Shown here: positions 36,453 through 46,331 of the stretch, one piece after another | How the letters are laid out: the number at the start of each line of letters is the position of its first letter | How positions within the stretch are numbered: the stretch's first letter is position 1 | Assembly: GCF_000427405.1 (NCBI RefSeq) | Contig: NZ_KE386491.1 | Span: forward strand, 1,595,001-1,659,000 | DNA from: Flectobacillus major DSM 103 | GTDB lineage: Bacteria > Bacteroidota > Bacteroidia > Cytophagales > Spirosomataceae | DNA: 64,000 nucleotides | Direction of reading: 5' to 3' | Notes under the pieces: model-generated | Database searches by the model: none | What the model was told of the DNA's origin: nothing | The model's input: only the letters and a program-made list of their open reading frames with translations | Program-made: the position numbers and the translations under genes

Positions 36453-38204
36453 ATGAACAATACCCTTCTGTCATTGGGTAGAATATTTGCTGGCATTGTA
36501 TGGTCGAGTGCTAGCTTATTCGCTCAAAATGCTTCCGAGCAAATTCGCCTCAATCAAGTAGGTTTTTATCCTAAGGCTGTCAAGCATGCCATTTTGATAG
36601 GGAAAGACCACCCCAGTTTTTATCTAATAGCCCAAAATACCCTCGATACAGTATTTTCAGGAAAATTAGGAGGCAATATCAAAAGCCCTTTTTCTGAAAA
36701 ATATTCACAGCTTATAGACTTTTCAGGATTCCAACAACAAGGAACGTATTACCTATATGTGCCTCATGTAGGCAATTCTTATCCTTTTAGTATCAAGCCC
36801 AAGATACACCATGAAGTAGCCAAAGCTGCCATAAAAGGCTATTATTACCAACGAGCTACGGTTGATTTGCCCACTCGATATGCAGGCAAATGGGCAAGAC
36901 CTGCGGGGCATCCCGACAACAAAGTATTGGTACATGCTTCGGCAGTTTCAGAAAACAGACCAGAAGGAACGGTAATATCGTCGCCCAAAGGCTGGTACGA
37001 TGCAGGTGATTACAACAAATATGTGGTGAATTCGGGAATAACGATGGCAACGCTTTTGTCGAGTTACGAGGACTTTAAGGCTATAGCTGGCAAACTACAA
37101 TTGAATATTCCTGAAAGTAACAACCAATTACCCGACTTGATTGATGAAATCCTCTGGAATTTGAGATGGATGCAAACCATGCAAGACCCCAACGATGGTG
37201 GAGTATATCATAAACTGACAAATGCCGCATTCGATGGGATGGTTATGCCTCATAAAGCTACCAAAACAAGGTATGTTGTACAAAAAAATACCATTGCTAC
37301 TCTTGACTTTGCGGCAGTAATGGCACAAGCCTCAAGGGTACTCAAGCCTTTTGCAAGGGAATTACCCCAACTGTCAGACTCATGTTTGATTGCCGCTCAG
37401 AAAGCATGGGACTGGGCTATCAAAAATCCATCGGTATATTACAGACAAAACGATAATAACCAGCATTTTAAACCTGCTATCACAACAGGAGGGTACGAAG
37501 ACAAAAGTAATGTTGATGAGTGGTTCTGGGCATCGGCCGAGCTGTTTGTGACTACACATCAAAAAACTTATTTCGATGCTATTCAATGGCCAGAAGTAGC
37601 TACGATTCCTATTGCTACATGGAATCAGGTAATGCCATTGGGGTATTATTCCTTAATTAGGAACGAAGCTAACCTGCCTGATTTTGCTAAAGAAAAAATA
37701 CTCAAGCTAAAAGAACAGCTATTGAATACAGCCAATCTGTTGGTCGATAAGCAAAGCGAGCAGTTGTATCATACCGTGATGGGCAAAACTGCCAAAGATT
37801 TTATGTGGGGAAGTTCGTCGCATGCAGCCAATCAGGGTATATTGTTGGTACAAGCCTACTGGTTAACCAAGCAATCTCGTTATTTGGAAGCTGCGTTGGG
37901 CAATATCGACTACCTCTTAGGACGAAATGGCACAGGTTATTCATTTCTGACAGGTTATGGTACAAAACAAGTTTTGCATCCACATCACCGTCCTTCTATA
38001 GCCGATGGTATTGCCGAGCCTATTCCTGGCTTATTGTCGGGAGGGCCAAATCCCGGACAACAAGACAAATGTGTTTATACATCTTCTGTTCCCGACGAAT
38101 CCTTTTCCGACCATGATTGTTCGTATGCTTCTAACGAAATAGCCATCAACTGGAATGCCCCATTGGTATATTTGGCCATAGCATTAGAAGCCCACCTAGA
38201 ATAA
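36453..38204 (+). CDS. GH9 endoglucanase/cellulase with N-terminal Ig domain
   Basis: 583 residues with a signal peptide (ending SLFAQN). An N-terminal CelD_N immunoglobulin-like domain (IRLNQVGFYPKAVKHAILIG, about 30-110) precedes the (alpha/alpha)6 GH9 barrel. Catalytic Asp183/Asp186 lie in GWYDAGDYNKYVVN, the active-site His is in HPHHRPS, and the acid Glu562 is in YASNEIAINWNAPL. The family hydrolyses beta-1,4-glucans such as cellulose or mixed-linkage glucan, and the Ig-first layout is that of theme C/D bacterial enzymes. There is no T9SS tail. A hairpin terminator follows. Confidence 0.93.
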   Translation: MNNTLLSLGRIFAGIVWSSASLFAQNASEQIRLNQVGFYPKAVKHAILIGKDHPSFYLIAQNTLDTVFSGKLGGNIKSPFSEKYSQLIDFSGFQQQGTYYLYVPHVGNSYPFSIKPKIHHEVAKAAIKGYYYQRATVDLPTRYAGKWARPAGHPDNKVLVHASAVSENRPEGTVISSPKGWYDAGDYNKYVVNSGITMATLLSSYEDFKAIAGKLQLNIPESNNQLPDLIDEILWNLRWMQTMQDPNDGGVYHKLTNAAFDGMVMPHKATKTRYVVQKNTIATLDFAAVMAQASRVLKPFARELPQLSDSCLIAAQKAWDWAIKNPSVYYRQNDNNQHFKPAITTGGYEDKSNVDEWFWASAELFVTTHQKTYFDAIQWPEVATIPIATWNQVMPLGYYSLIRNEANLPDFAKEKILKLKEQLLNTANLLVDKQSEQLYHTVMGKTAKDFMWGSSSHAANQGILLVQAYWLTKQSRYLEAALGNIDYLLGRNGTGYSFLTGYGTKQVLHPHHRPSIADGIAEPIPGLLSGGPNPGQQDKCVYTSSVPDESFSDHDCSYASNEIAINWNAPLVYLAIALEAHLE

Positions 38205-38229
38205 GTAATGGTTTCATTATCAGTGATAT

Positions 38230-38280
38230 AAAAACACACCAAACTAGCCTATTGTTGAGTTGTCTGGTTTGGTGTGTTTT
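38230..38280 (+). terminator. Terminator after the GH9 gene
   Basis: Stem AAAACACACCAAACTAG-type arm pairing with CTGGTTTGGTGTGTTTT (central part AACACACCAAAC / GTTTGGTGTGTT perfect), starting about 25 bp after the stop codon. The 220 bp beyond it hold no gene. Confidence 0.7.
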
Positions 38281-38505
38281 ATTGATGGATAATCGAACAT
38301 TGGTACTGTTAATAAACTTAATTTTGAATATTTTGGGATTGAGCCATTGATAATCAGTGAGATTACGAGAATAAACTAGTTTGGGTATTCCTTCAATAGC
38401 TTCAATCAAAAAATCATACAGCAATCAATCTTAGAGGCTGATTACTGTATGATTGGGGTTTTGGGGTAAAGAAGGAAAAAAAGACTAATAGATTATAGCA
38501 TTGGC

Positions 38506-40044
38506 CTAGTATTTGGCAGGGTCTCCTGCCTTGGGAATACTCTTTTTAATAAAAATACGAAGGTCTTCATTCGATTTTTCTAGGTCTTCTCTTCTCAAAT
38601 ACATCATGTGGCCCGATTTATAACCTTCCCAAAATAGACGGTCTTTGAATTTACCACTAGGATCCATTTGCCACATCGAATATTTGGCGTTGAAATAGTC
38701 GCAAGCACCATCATAATACCCCGACTGAACCAGTACTTTCAGGTATGGATTGGCAGCCATGGCCTCACGCAAATCATAACCTGTATTATCGTTGCTTCTG
38801 TCCCAAGGGTGTACAGGCCCAAACATATTGTATTTGAGGTCAGTTTTGTATTTTAATTCTTCTCGTAAATACATATTGATAGGAGGAGTAAACGAATGTA
38901 ACCACGACGTTAGTTCGGCATTGTAATCTACTTGCTCGCCACCCTCACGGCTGTCAATACCCAAGTATCTTGAATCTAAACGCCCAATAGTATAGCCTTT
39001 GTCACGGAGTAATTCTTTCCAAAACAGATTAATGGATACATTGAGATTATTTTGTAAAATAACCTTTTCAGGCAAACCCGAATAGCGAGCCATTTTTTGT
39101 GCTATCTCTTTCTTTTTGGCTTCAGGTAAAAAACCACCCTGAGTTACGGCTGGAATCAACTCGTTGATGGTAAAGTTTTCAACCTCTGGCAACATCGCTT
39201 CTAAGGTTTTGTTTTGTAAATTGGGTTCTAAAACCTTGTGATGCCATGCTGTAGCAGCAAAATAGGGCAAACGTAAGCTAATTTCAACGGGGCCTTCACG
39301 CTTGATCCCCAAGTCGGTAGGCGATACCAAGATAACACCGTTGAGGTACATCCATTGATTTTGTTGTAAAGCCTGTGCCAAGCCCGATACACGAGTTGTT
39401 CCGTAGCTTTCGCCAATCAAAAACTTGGGAGAAGCCCAACGGTTGTTACGATTAACGAATGTACCGACCCATTCGGCCAAATATTTGATGTCGGCATTGA
39501 TACCAAAAAAAGTAGATTTAGGTACGTCTTTGTCGATAATTCTTGAAAAGCCAGTATTGACAGGATCGATAAACACAATATCAGCTACATCCAAAATAGA
39601 ATAAGGGTTGTCTTTGATACCATACGGCTGCACGGGATAGCCTTCGTCGTCGATTTTCAAGATTCTTGGCCCTGTGTAGGCAATGTGCATCCATACCGAA
39701 GCCGAGCCTGGCCCACCATTAAAAGAAATTACCAAAGGACGTGTCGATTTGTCTTTTACGTCGGTTCTTTCATAATAAGTATAAAACAACGCTGCTTGGA
39801 TTTTGGCATCTTCATTCCAAACAGGAATAGTACCAGCAACGGCTTTGTAAGGTACTTTTTGGCCTTTAATGGTTACTTCGTTGGTAGTAGTAACAAACGA
39901 ATCGGGGTTGAGTGTACGGCTGCTATTATTGTTTTTTTCTTCAACAACGGCTTGGGCAGGGGTTTCTTTAGTAGGTTTTTGTTGAGCAAAACTGATAGAT
40001 GCCATACTCAACAATAGACTTAGTGCGTAAATTGTTTTTTTCAT
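38506..40044 (-). CDS. Serine carboxypeptidase, peptidase S10 family
   Basis: 512 residues with a signal peptide (MKKTIYALSLLLSMASISFAQ). The S10 alpha/beta-hydrolase motifs are present: the oxyanion-hole block SFNGGPGSASVWMHIAYTGP (about 108-125), nucleophile Ser213 in LIGESYGTTR, Asp in QSGYYDGACDY near residue 445, and His in YKSGHMMYLR near the C-terminus. It should remove C-terminal amino acids from peptides in the periplasm. Bacterial members of this type are common in Bacteroidota. It is transcribed on its own, convergent with the GH9 gene. Confidence 0.9.
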   Translation of the reverse strand: MKKTIYALSLLLSMASISFAQQKPTKETPAQAVVEEKNNNSSRTLNPDSFVTTTNEVTIKGQKVPYKAVAGTIPVWNEDAKIQAALFYTYYERTDVKDKSTRPLVISFNGGPGSASVWMHIAYTGPRILKIDDEGYPVQPYGIKDNPYSILDVADIVFIDPVNTGFSRIIDKDVPKSTFFGINADIKYLAEWVGTFVNRNNRWASPKFLIGESYGTTRVSGLAQALQQNQWMYLNGVILVSPTDLGIKREGPVEISLRLPYFAATAWHHKVLEPNLQNKTLEAMLPEVENFTINELIPAVTQGGFLPEAKKKEIAQKMARYSGLPEKVILQNNLNVSINLFWKELLRDKGYTIGRLDSRYLGIDSREGGEQVDYNAELTSWLHSFTPPINMYLREELKYKTDLKYNMFGPVHPWDRSNDNTGYDLREAMAANPYLKVLVQSGYYDGACDYFNAKYSMWQMDPSGKFKDRLFWEGYKSGHMMYLRREDLEKSNEDLRIFIKKSIPKAGDPAKY

Positions 40045-40269
40045 GAGGATTTGTTGACGTGGGTGAATGAAAGGGGGTAAGTTCTGATTTTATGAAGCTA
40101 TTTTGCCCATTTTGTATTGTTCTTTACTTCCTTAATGAGTATTTCCGACTAGCCAGCGGTTTAATTAGCTAGCTAGTCGGAAGCTCACAAAAGGGTAAAC
40201 AGCTTCTATACCAAATTTATCTAATATGACCAGATAATCAAAATGATACAAGGCCTTTATGACATAGAA

Positions 40270-42564
40270 TTATTTGAAAGATTCAGGAAAGTCTGTTTCT
40301 TGTGTTCCTCTGGTTTTGTTAGGTGCTTTGTTCATATCAAAGTCAATCACTGCTCCCTTTTGAAGAGCCGAGTGGCTAAGCCAGTTTTTAGAATAAGGCT
40401 GACCATTCAGTTTTACGGCTTTGATATAACGATTGTCTTCCGAGTTTTGTGGAGCATTGATTACCACCATTTTGCCATTTTCCAACTGTAGGGTTATCTT
40501 TTTAAATAAAGGAGCACCCATAACGTACTGGTCTGTACCTGGACAAACAGGGTAGAAGCCCATTGCCGAAAATACATACCAAGCCGAAGTCTGACCGTTG
40601 TCTTCGTCGCCACAATAGCCGTCGGGAGTTGGCTGGTACATTCTGTTCATTACCTCACGCACCCAGTATTGGCTTTTCCATGGCTCGCCAGCGTAGTTAT
40701 ACAAATAAGGCATGTGTTGAATAGGCTGATTACCATGAGCGTAGTTACCCATATTCATAATTTGCATTTCACGGATTTCGTGAATAACAAACCCATAATA
40801 AGAGTCGTCAAAAACAGGAGGTACAACAAATACTGAATCCAACATTTTGACAAATTCTTTTTTGCCTCCCATCAAGTTAGACAACCCATTAATATCATGA
40901 AAAACGCTCCAAGTGTAGTGCCAAGAGTTTCCTTCTGTAAAGGCATCGCCCCATTTGAAAGGATTAAATGGCGATTGGAAAGTACCGTCGGCATTTTTAC
41001 CACGCATTAATTTATGACTTGGGTCAAATACATTTCTGTAGTTTTGGCATCTTTGGGCAAAACGGTCTATTTCGCTTTGTCGGCGTTTTAGGGCTTTGGC
41101 AAGCTGGTACAAACAAAAATCATCGTAGGCGTATTCGAGTGTACGAGCAGCATTTTCGTTGATTTTTACGTCGTATGGCACATAGCCCAATTTATTATAA
41201 TACTGTACACCCTTGCGGCCAACCGAGCTAAGAGGGCCTTCTGTTTCTGAGTTTTTCAATAAGGCTTCGTACAAAGTATTAATATCGAAGCCTCTAACAC
41301 CTTTCAAATAAGCATCGGCAATAAGCGATGCCGAGTTTGAACCAATCATACAATCACGGTGGCCGGGGCTTGCCCATTCAGGCAAAAAGCCACTTTCTTT
41401 GTAAGCATTGGCCAAGCCTTCCATAATTTGTGAATTTAGGGTAGGGTGCATCAGGTTGAAGAAAGGAAATACTGCCCGGAAAGTATCCCAAAAACCATTG
41501 TCGGTAAACATATAGCCTGGCAAAATTTTTCCATTATAAGGGCTATAGTGAACTACTTTTCCTTGGGCATCTATTTCATGGAATTTTCTAGGAAAAAGCA
41601 TTGTACGGTACAAACACGAATAAAATGTACGGGTTTGGTCTACGCTACCGCCTTCTACCAGCATACGGCTAAGGGCTTTATTCCAAATATCTTTGGCTTT
41701 TTGCTTAACGGTATCGAACGAGTCGTTGCCAATTTCCTGCAAATTACGTTCAGCTTGTTCGGCACTAATAAACGACGAAGCTATACGAGCATGTACTTTT
41801 TCGCCAGATTTAGTTTTAAAACCAATAACCGCCCCAACGTGGTTGTCGCTGAGTGTAAGTGTATTGGACAACAGTTCTTTGGGTTTCCAAACGGCTTTAA
41901 AACTAAAAGATTTGTCAAATTGGATAATAAAATAGTTTTTGAAATTATCGGGTACGCCTCCACTATTTTTGGTAGTATAGCCAATAATAGTATTTTTTTC
42001 AGGAATAATCTTGATAAAAGAACCCTTGTCGAGGGCATCGATAACCACATACGAGCTATCAGATTTGGGAAACGTAAATCGCATCGAAGCCGCACGCTCG
42101 GTAGGGGCTATTTCGGTAGTAACATCGTGGTCGGCCAAATACACGCTGTAGTAGTAGGGTTTTGATACTTCTGCTTTGTGCGAAAACCAGCTAGCACGTT
42201 CGTCTTCTTGAAAACGAATTTTACCTGTAATAGGCATAATTGCAAACTGGCCGTAGTCGTTTATCCACGGGCTAGGCTGATGCGTTTGCTTAAAGCCCCT
42301 GATTTTGTCGGCATCATAAGTATAGGCCCATCCATCGCCCATTTTGCCAGTTTGTGGCATCCAAAAGTTCATACCCCAAGGCAAGGCAATTGCAGGGTAG
42401 GTATTTCCAGTGGAAAGGCTTGGCTTTGATGCAGTACCCATCAGCGGGTTAATCCATTCTACGGGGTCGGTTACTTTGCTAACATACTGGGCTTTGAGCG
42501 GTACAGCAAAAATAGCAAAAATAAAAAGGGTTAAAAGTTGGTTTTTTCTAAGAAAATTGGACAT
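40270..42564 (-). CDS. GH92 alpha-mannosidase
   Basis: 764 residues with a signal peptide (about 1-25, ending VPLKAQ). The two-domain GH92 layout is clear: an N-terminal beta-sandwich starting VEWINPLMGTASKPSLSTGNTYP with GFKQTHQPSPW, and a C-terminal (alpha/alpha)6 barrel with GSNSASLIADAYLKGVRGFD, GNQPIQHMPYLYNYAG and GYCGDEDNGQTSAWYVFSAMGFYPVCPG. In this family Glu/Asp residues of the GDEDNGQ region take part in Ca2+-dependent exo-mannosidase action (alpha-1,2/1,3/1,4/1,6 links). It likely trims mannose from N-glycans or mannans in the periplasm. Confidence 0.94.
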   Translation of the reverse strand: MSNFLRKNQLLTLFIFAIFAVPLKAQYVSKVTDPVEWINPLMGTASKPSLSTGNTYPAIALPWGMNFWMPQTGKMGDGWAYTYDADKIRGFKQTHQPSPWINDYGQFAIMPITGKIRFQEDERASWFSHKAEVSKPYYYSVYLADHDVTTEIAPTERAASMRFTFPKSDSSYVVIDALDKGSFIKIIPEKNTIIGYTTKNSGGVPDNFKNYFIIQFDKSFSFKAVWKPKELLSNTLTLSDNHVGAVIGFKTKSGEKVHARIASSFISAEQAERNLQEIGNDSFDTVKQKAKDIWNKALSRMLVEGGSVDQTRTFYSCLYRTMLFPRKFHEIDAQGKVVHYSPYNGKILPGYMFTDNGFWDTFRAVFPFFNLMHPTLNSQIMEGLANAYKESGFLPEWASPGHRDCMIGSNSASLIADAYLKGVRGFDINTLYEALLKNSETEGPLSSVGRKGVQYYNKLGYVPYDVKINENAARTLEYAYDDFCLYQLAKALKRRQSEIDRFAQRCQNYRNVFDPSHKLMRGKNADGTFQSPFNPFKWGDAFTEGNSWHYTWSVFHDINGLSNLMGGKKEFVKMLDSVFVVPPVFDDSYYGFVIHEIREMQIMNMGNYAHGNQPIQHMPYLYNYAGEPWKSQYWVREVMNRMYQPTPDGYCGDEDNGQTSAWYVFSAMGFYPVCPGTDQYVMGAPLFKKITLQLENGKMVVINAPQNSEDNRYIKAVKLNGQPYSKNWLSHSALQKGAVIDFDMNKAPNKTRGTQETDFPESFK

Positions 42565-42999
42565 TTTTAAAAGAATTTCAAGTAGGGTGAAAATAATTTA
42601 TTCAGATAAAATTATGCTAACCTATCAATCGGTATTCAAAAGGATAAATATAGGAGAATAATTTGAAAAGCTTATCAGCATCTGTGTCTGGCAGGGCTAA
42701 TAAATAATCCTGTAGCAGCAAAATAACCTGGAGAAGTACTACTTTACAATTGAATTTAATGTGCTCATTAAGAACCAATACCAAATAATAAAAATAGCTA
42801 TTTAAACACGATTTTGAGTATAAATACTTATTTTATATCTAACTATTTATACTCAAATTTGCATTATTAAAGTGCTTTTGTCGAATTGAAACAAGACTTT
42901 ACAGAACCACCTTTGTGGTTATCATAATAATATTTGGTGTAGTTTGGATAGCGTAACCTATAAAGGTGTACGCTATTTTTTTTTGTGATAATTCATTTG

Positions 43000-43007
43000 T
43001 ACTTTTG
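43000..43007 (+). promoter_or_regulatory. Candidate -7 box of the cobalamin locus promoter
   Basis: TACTTTTG matches TAnnTTTG and lies about 25 bp before the riboswitch. The nearest TTG (42983-42985) is only 14 bp upstream, shorter than usual, so the -33 assignment is doubtful. The rest of the gap from 42565 is AT-rich with no feature seen. Confidence 0.4.
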
Positions 43008-43029
43008 CGACAGTTTCTGGTGCTTTATG

Positions 43030-43200
43030 TTTATTTCATGATAAACCTCAAAGCTTAATAGGGAATCTGGTGCAAAACCAGAACTGTCCCCGCAACTGTA
43101 ACACTCATTATTGTCAACTCATCCCTCATAACCACTGAAGCGTTTTCGGGAAGGTTCGGGTTTGACGAGTGAAGTCAGGAGACCTGCCAAAACCATTCTT
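43030..43200 (+). ncRNA. Cobalamin (B12) riboswitch
   Basis: The leader holds the conserved core of the B12 aptamer in order: GGGAATCTGGTGCAAAACCAG (43062 onward), then AACTGTCCCCGCAACTGTAA, then CCACTGAAG, and the B12 box AGTCAGGAGACCTGCC (43173-43188). It precedes a TonB-dependent receptor gene, the expected target: adenosyl- or methylcobalamin binding would lower expression of uptake genes. The aptamer ends about 240 nt before the ATG at 43441, so the expression platform must lie in this long leader; ATCACTTCGTAGTGAT (43276-43291) is one visible hairpin there. Boundaries are approximate. Confidence 0.93.
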
Positions 43201-43440
43201 GATTTGAGCTTACGGAGGATGAGCAAAGGTTGAGCGTTCGCATATTTAGTTTCACTTTTTCTTTTTTACAAATCATCACTTCGTAGTGATACAACGCAAT
43301 AAATTCAGTTCCCGACAGAAGGGATTGGTTTGGGCTAACAATATGCCTTTAGGGGCTGTTTTGGAGCAAATATCCCAATCGTTTGGTCGAAAGAATGATT
43401 TTTTTCGGGTAAAATAGAAAAATGGAATTTCCCATTTCTC

Positions 43441-45408
43441 ATGTTTATTCAGTCAAAATTTTTCAAAAACAGTACATTAGTCCTTTTGGGTTTGCAGGCT
43501 TCTCAGGCTTGGGCTCAACAAGAAAAACCCGCTAGCTTATTGGATGAAGTGGTAGTAACCACTAGCAAATACCCACAAAAGCAGTCGCAAACAGGTAAAG
43601 TAGTTACTATTATTTCGCCTGAGATTATTCAAAAAAGTAGTGGCAAAACCATCGGTGAGTTGCTCAACCAGCAGGTTGGCCTAACCGTAATTGGTTCGCA
43701 AAATAATTTAGGAACAAACCAAGATATTTATCTAAGAGGTGCAGGAAGTGGTTATACCCTTATTTTGTTGAACGGAACGCCTATTTACGATCCTTCTAGC
43801 TCGTCAAATGCTTTTGACATCAACCTTATTCCTCTCGACCAAGTTGAGCGTATCGAAATCCTTAAAGGTGGCCAATCAACCTTGTACGGTTCGGATGCTA
43901 TTGCTGGGGTTATCAATATTATTACCCACAAACAACAAACTCAGCCAATTAAAGCCAATATTGCTGTAGCAGGCGGAAGCTACGACACCTACAAAGGAAA
44001 TGTAGGCTTGAGTGGTCATGCCAACAAAACCAACTATTCGGTACAATATGGCTATTTGACTTCTAAGGGCTTTTCGGCTGCCAAAGAACCTACAGGAGTT
44101 ACTGGTTATGACCGTGATGGAATCAATCAGCATAATTTCAATGCTTTTGTAGAGCAACAACTTACTCAAAAACTCACTTTAAAGCTTAATGGGGCATTTA
44201 ATCGTTATAAAACAGACTTAGATGCAGGGGCTTTTAAAGACGAAAAAGATTATACATTTACAAGCAAAAACGTATTGTGGGGCGGTGGTTTGGTGTATGA
44301 GTTGGGCAAAGGAAAGCTTACTGTAAACTATAACCAAAATACTACTGAAAGAAAGTATCTCGACGATTCTGTTCATGTAGAAAAAGATGCTTTTAATAAA
44401 TTCTCGGATGGTTTTTATAAGGGTAATGCTCAATTGCTAGAAGCGTATGCCAATTTTGGACTTAACAACCATGTAGAATTGTTGGTAGGAGCCGAAAACC
44501 GTTGGCAAAATACCGACCAAACGTATTTGTCTATCAGTGCTTATGGCCCTTACGAAAGCCCTGCAATTAATTCTTCAACGGCCAAAATCAAATTATTTAG
44601 TGGCTATTCTTCATTGACGTTCAAAAACCTAGGCATTTTTGGGGCAGAGCTTGGCGGTCGTTACAATAATCACTCTATTTATGGCGATAACTTTACTTAT
44701 AATATCAACCCATACATTTTAGTAGCTAATCAGCTCAAGGTGTTTGGTACGTATTCATCTAGCTTCAAAGCCCCTTCTTTGTACCAATTGTTTTCGCCTT
44801 ATGGTACGCCCGACTTGAAACCAGAAGTAGGTAAAACGATAGAATTTGGTTCGCAGTTTTTTACCAGCGACCATCGTGGAAATGTCAGAGTGGTGTATTT
44901 TGACAGAAAAGTAAAAGATGTCATTGCCTATATTTCTATCAATCAAGACCCTTGGGGACGATATGTGAATTTCAACGAACAAAAAGACCATGGCTTGGAG
45001 GTTGACGGACAGTACTCAATTGGAAAAGCTACTCTTATAGCCAATTATACGTATGTAGATGGAAAGGTTTTGGCAAGAATGACTTCAGGTAAAGATACTA
45101 CTTATGCTAATTTGTTCCGTCGTCCGAAGCACTCATTCAACGCATCGCTATCGTATCAAATCTTGAAAAGCTGGTCGGCACAGGCATCTGTTCGTTCAGT
45201 TAGTAAAGCCGCTAGTGGGCCTTACGACGACGCTGCTGTAACCTTAGGCTCGTATACCACTGTAGATGTTTACCAAGAATACCGCTTCAACAATAGTTTG
45301 AAAGTGTTTTTAGATATAAAAAATATTACCAATAAGGAATATTACGATATTCCAGGCTATAACACACGCCGCCGCAACTTTATGATTGGAGCTTCGTATC
45401 AGTTCTAA
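43441..45408 (+). CDS. btuB: BtuB-like TonB-dependent cobalamin receptor
   Basis: 655 residues with a signal peptide (ending ASQAWAQ). A TonB box (LDEVVVTTSKYP) starts the mature chain. The plug domain follows (VGLTVIGSQNNLGTNQDIYL, RGAGSGYTLILLNGTPIYDP, LIPLDQVERIEILKGGQSTL, YGSDAIAGVINIIT), then a 22-strand barrel ending RRRNFMIGASYQF with the terminal aromatic. It should bring corrinoids across the outer membrane using TonB energy. The B12 riboswitch in its leader and the cob genes downstream support the cobalamin substrate. A terminator-like hairpin lies between it and the next gene. Confidence 0.9.
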   Translation: MFIQSKFFKNSTLVLLGLQASQAWAQQEKPASLLDEVVVTTSKYPQKQSQTGKVVTIISPEIIQKSSGKTIGELLNQQVGLTVIGSQNNLGTNQDIYLRGAGSGYTLILLNGTPIYDPSSSSNAFDINLIPLDQVERIEILKGGQSTLYGSDAIAGVINIITHKQQTQPIKANIAVAGGSYDTYKGNVGLSGHANKTNYSVQYGYLTSKGFSAAKEPTGVTGYDRDGINQHNFNAFVEQQLTQKLTLKLNGAFNRYKTDLDAGAFKDEKDYTFTSKNVLWGGGLVYELGKGKLTVNYNQNTTERKYLDDSVHVEKDAFNKFSDGFYKGNAQLLEAYANFGLNNHVELLVGAENRWQNTDQTYLSISAYGPYESPAINSSTAKIKLFSGYSSLTFKNLGIFGAELGGRYNNHSIYGDNFTYNINPYILVANQLKVFGTYSSSFKAPSLYQLFSPYGTPDLKPEVGKTIEFGSQFFTSDHRGNVRVVYFDRKVKDVIAYISINQDPWGRYVNFNEQKDHGLEVDGQYSIGKATLIANYTYVDGKVLARMTSGKDTTYANLFRRPKHSFNASLSYQILKSWSAQASVRSVSKAASGPYDDAAVTLGSYTTVDVYQEYRFNNSLKVFLDIKNITNKEYYDIPGYNTRRRNFMIGASYQF

Positions 45409-45565
45409 CATACCAGTTGCTATGAAAACTAAAGAAAATAAAGTATTGCCCTTGCTGTTTGCCTCGAAACCTATTGAGTTGTTAACAACATAAAAATAAT
45501 ACTTGTTTTTACCTCTATTCCTATCAGAAAAAGTAAAAGGTGTGGCACACAACGATACTTTTTCG

Positions 45566-45596
45566 ACTCCCTTTGTGCAAGCAAAGGGAGTTTTTA
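45566..45596 (+). terminator. Terminator/attenuator between btuB and the DUF6580 gene
   Basis: Perfect stem ACTCCCTTTG / CAAAGGGAGT with a 6-nt loop and TTTTT after it, about 160 bp past the btuB stop and 36 bp before the next ATG. Confidence 0.7.
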
Positions 45597-45631
45597 AAAT
45601 CCATTTTGTTATTAAAAATAAAGATACAACC

Positions 45632-46222
45632 ATGCAAAAATCGCAATTAAATCCAAAAATGTCTGTTTTACTAGCTATTATCGTTATGGTAGCTTCTATG
45701 CGGCTTATCAACTCGTCATGTATTCATCCTTTAAGCAACTTTACGCCGATTGGGGCAATGGGCTTATTTGGAGGAGCGTATTTTTCACAAAAGTGGAAAG
45801 CATTTTTGTTTCCCATACTTACACTACTTATTTCGGACTTGGTAATTAATAATTTTATTTTTGAAGGAAAATACGGTGTAATGTACAGTGGGTGGTATTG
45901 GATTTATGGCATTTTTGCATTGATTGTATTTTTGGGCTCATGGATTATTCAAAAAGTAACCTTCAAAAATGTATTGGTAGCTGCTATTGTGGCATCGTTG
46001 AGCCACTGGCTATTGGCCGATTTAACGGTTTGGATAGGAGGCGGAACAGACCTCCGTACAGGAGGGCCATTGTCGAGAGATTGGCAAGGCTTGGTACAAT
46101 GCTATGTACAGGGTTTACCTTTTCTCAAAAACTTTTTGATGGGAACGTTATTCTATAGTGCTATTATGTTTGGTGCTGTAGAATATGCCAAAGTGTATTA
46201 TCCTAAAGCTGTATTAGCATAA
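45632..46222 (+). CDS. DUF6580 family membrane protein, putative corrinoid-linked transporter
   Basis: 196 residues from the ATG giving MQKSQLNPKMSVLLAIIVMV; the longer frame from 45503 runs through the hairpin and is not protein-like. Five to six membrane helices are visible, with a conserved loop NFTPIGAMGLFGGAYF and the block GTDLRTGGPLSRDWQGLVQCYVQGLPFLKN. This fits DUF6580, which resembles small-molecule (ECF S-component-like) membrane proteins and in Bacteroidota often sits beside B12 genes. A role in corrinoid or cobalt movement is inference from the neighbourhood. It is bracketed by two hairpin terminators. Confidence 0.7.
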   Translation: MQKSQLNPKMSVLLAIIVMVASMRLINSSCIHPLSNFTPIGAMGLFGGAYFSQKWKAFLFPILTLLISDLVINNFIFEGKYGVMYSGWYWIYGIFALIVFLGSWIIQKVTFKNVLVAAIVASLSHWLLADLTVWIGGGTDLRTGGPLSRDWQGLVQCYVQGLPFLKNFLMGTLFYSAIMFGAVEYAKVYYPKAVLA

Positions 46223-46261
46223 GTAGCAGTCTAGTATCATAATTTATACCTAATAAAATCT

Positions 46262-46291
46262 ATGCTGAGGAGTGTCTCCTCAGCATTTTTA
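46262..46291 (+). terminator. Terminator after the DUF6580 gene
   Basis: Perfect 11-bp stem ATGCTGAGGAG / CTCCTCAGCAT, 3-nt loop, then TTTTT. It lies 40 bp after the stop codon and 41 bp before the next ATG, inside the B12 locus. Confidence 0.8.
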
Positions 46292-46331
46292 CTATTTCCA
46301 AAAGCTCACTCATATTTTCAAACGTTGGTTT

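Noticed and set aside
41446-42165. 239-residue plus-strand ORF
   Set aside because: Shadow of the GH92 mannosidase on the other strand.
45423-45494. 23-residue ORF (MKTKENKVLPLLFASKPIELLTT) between btuB and the DUF6580 gene
   Set aside because: A possible leader peptide before the hairpin, but with no B12-related codon pattern or other support.
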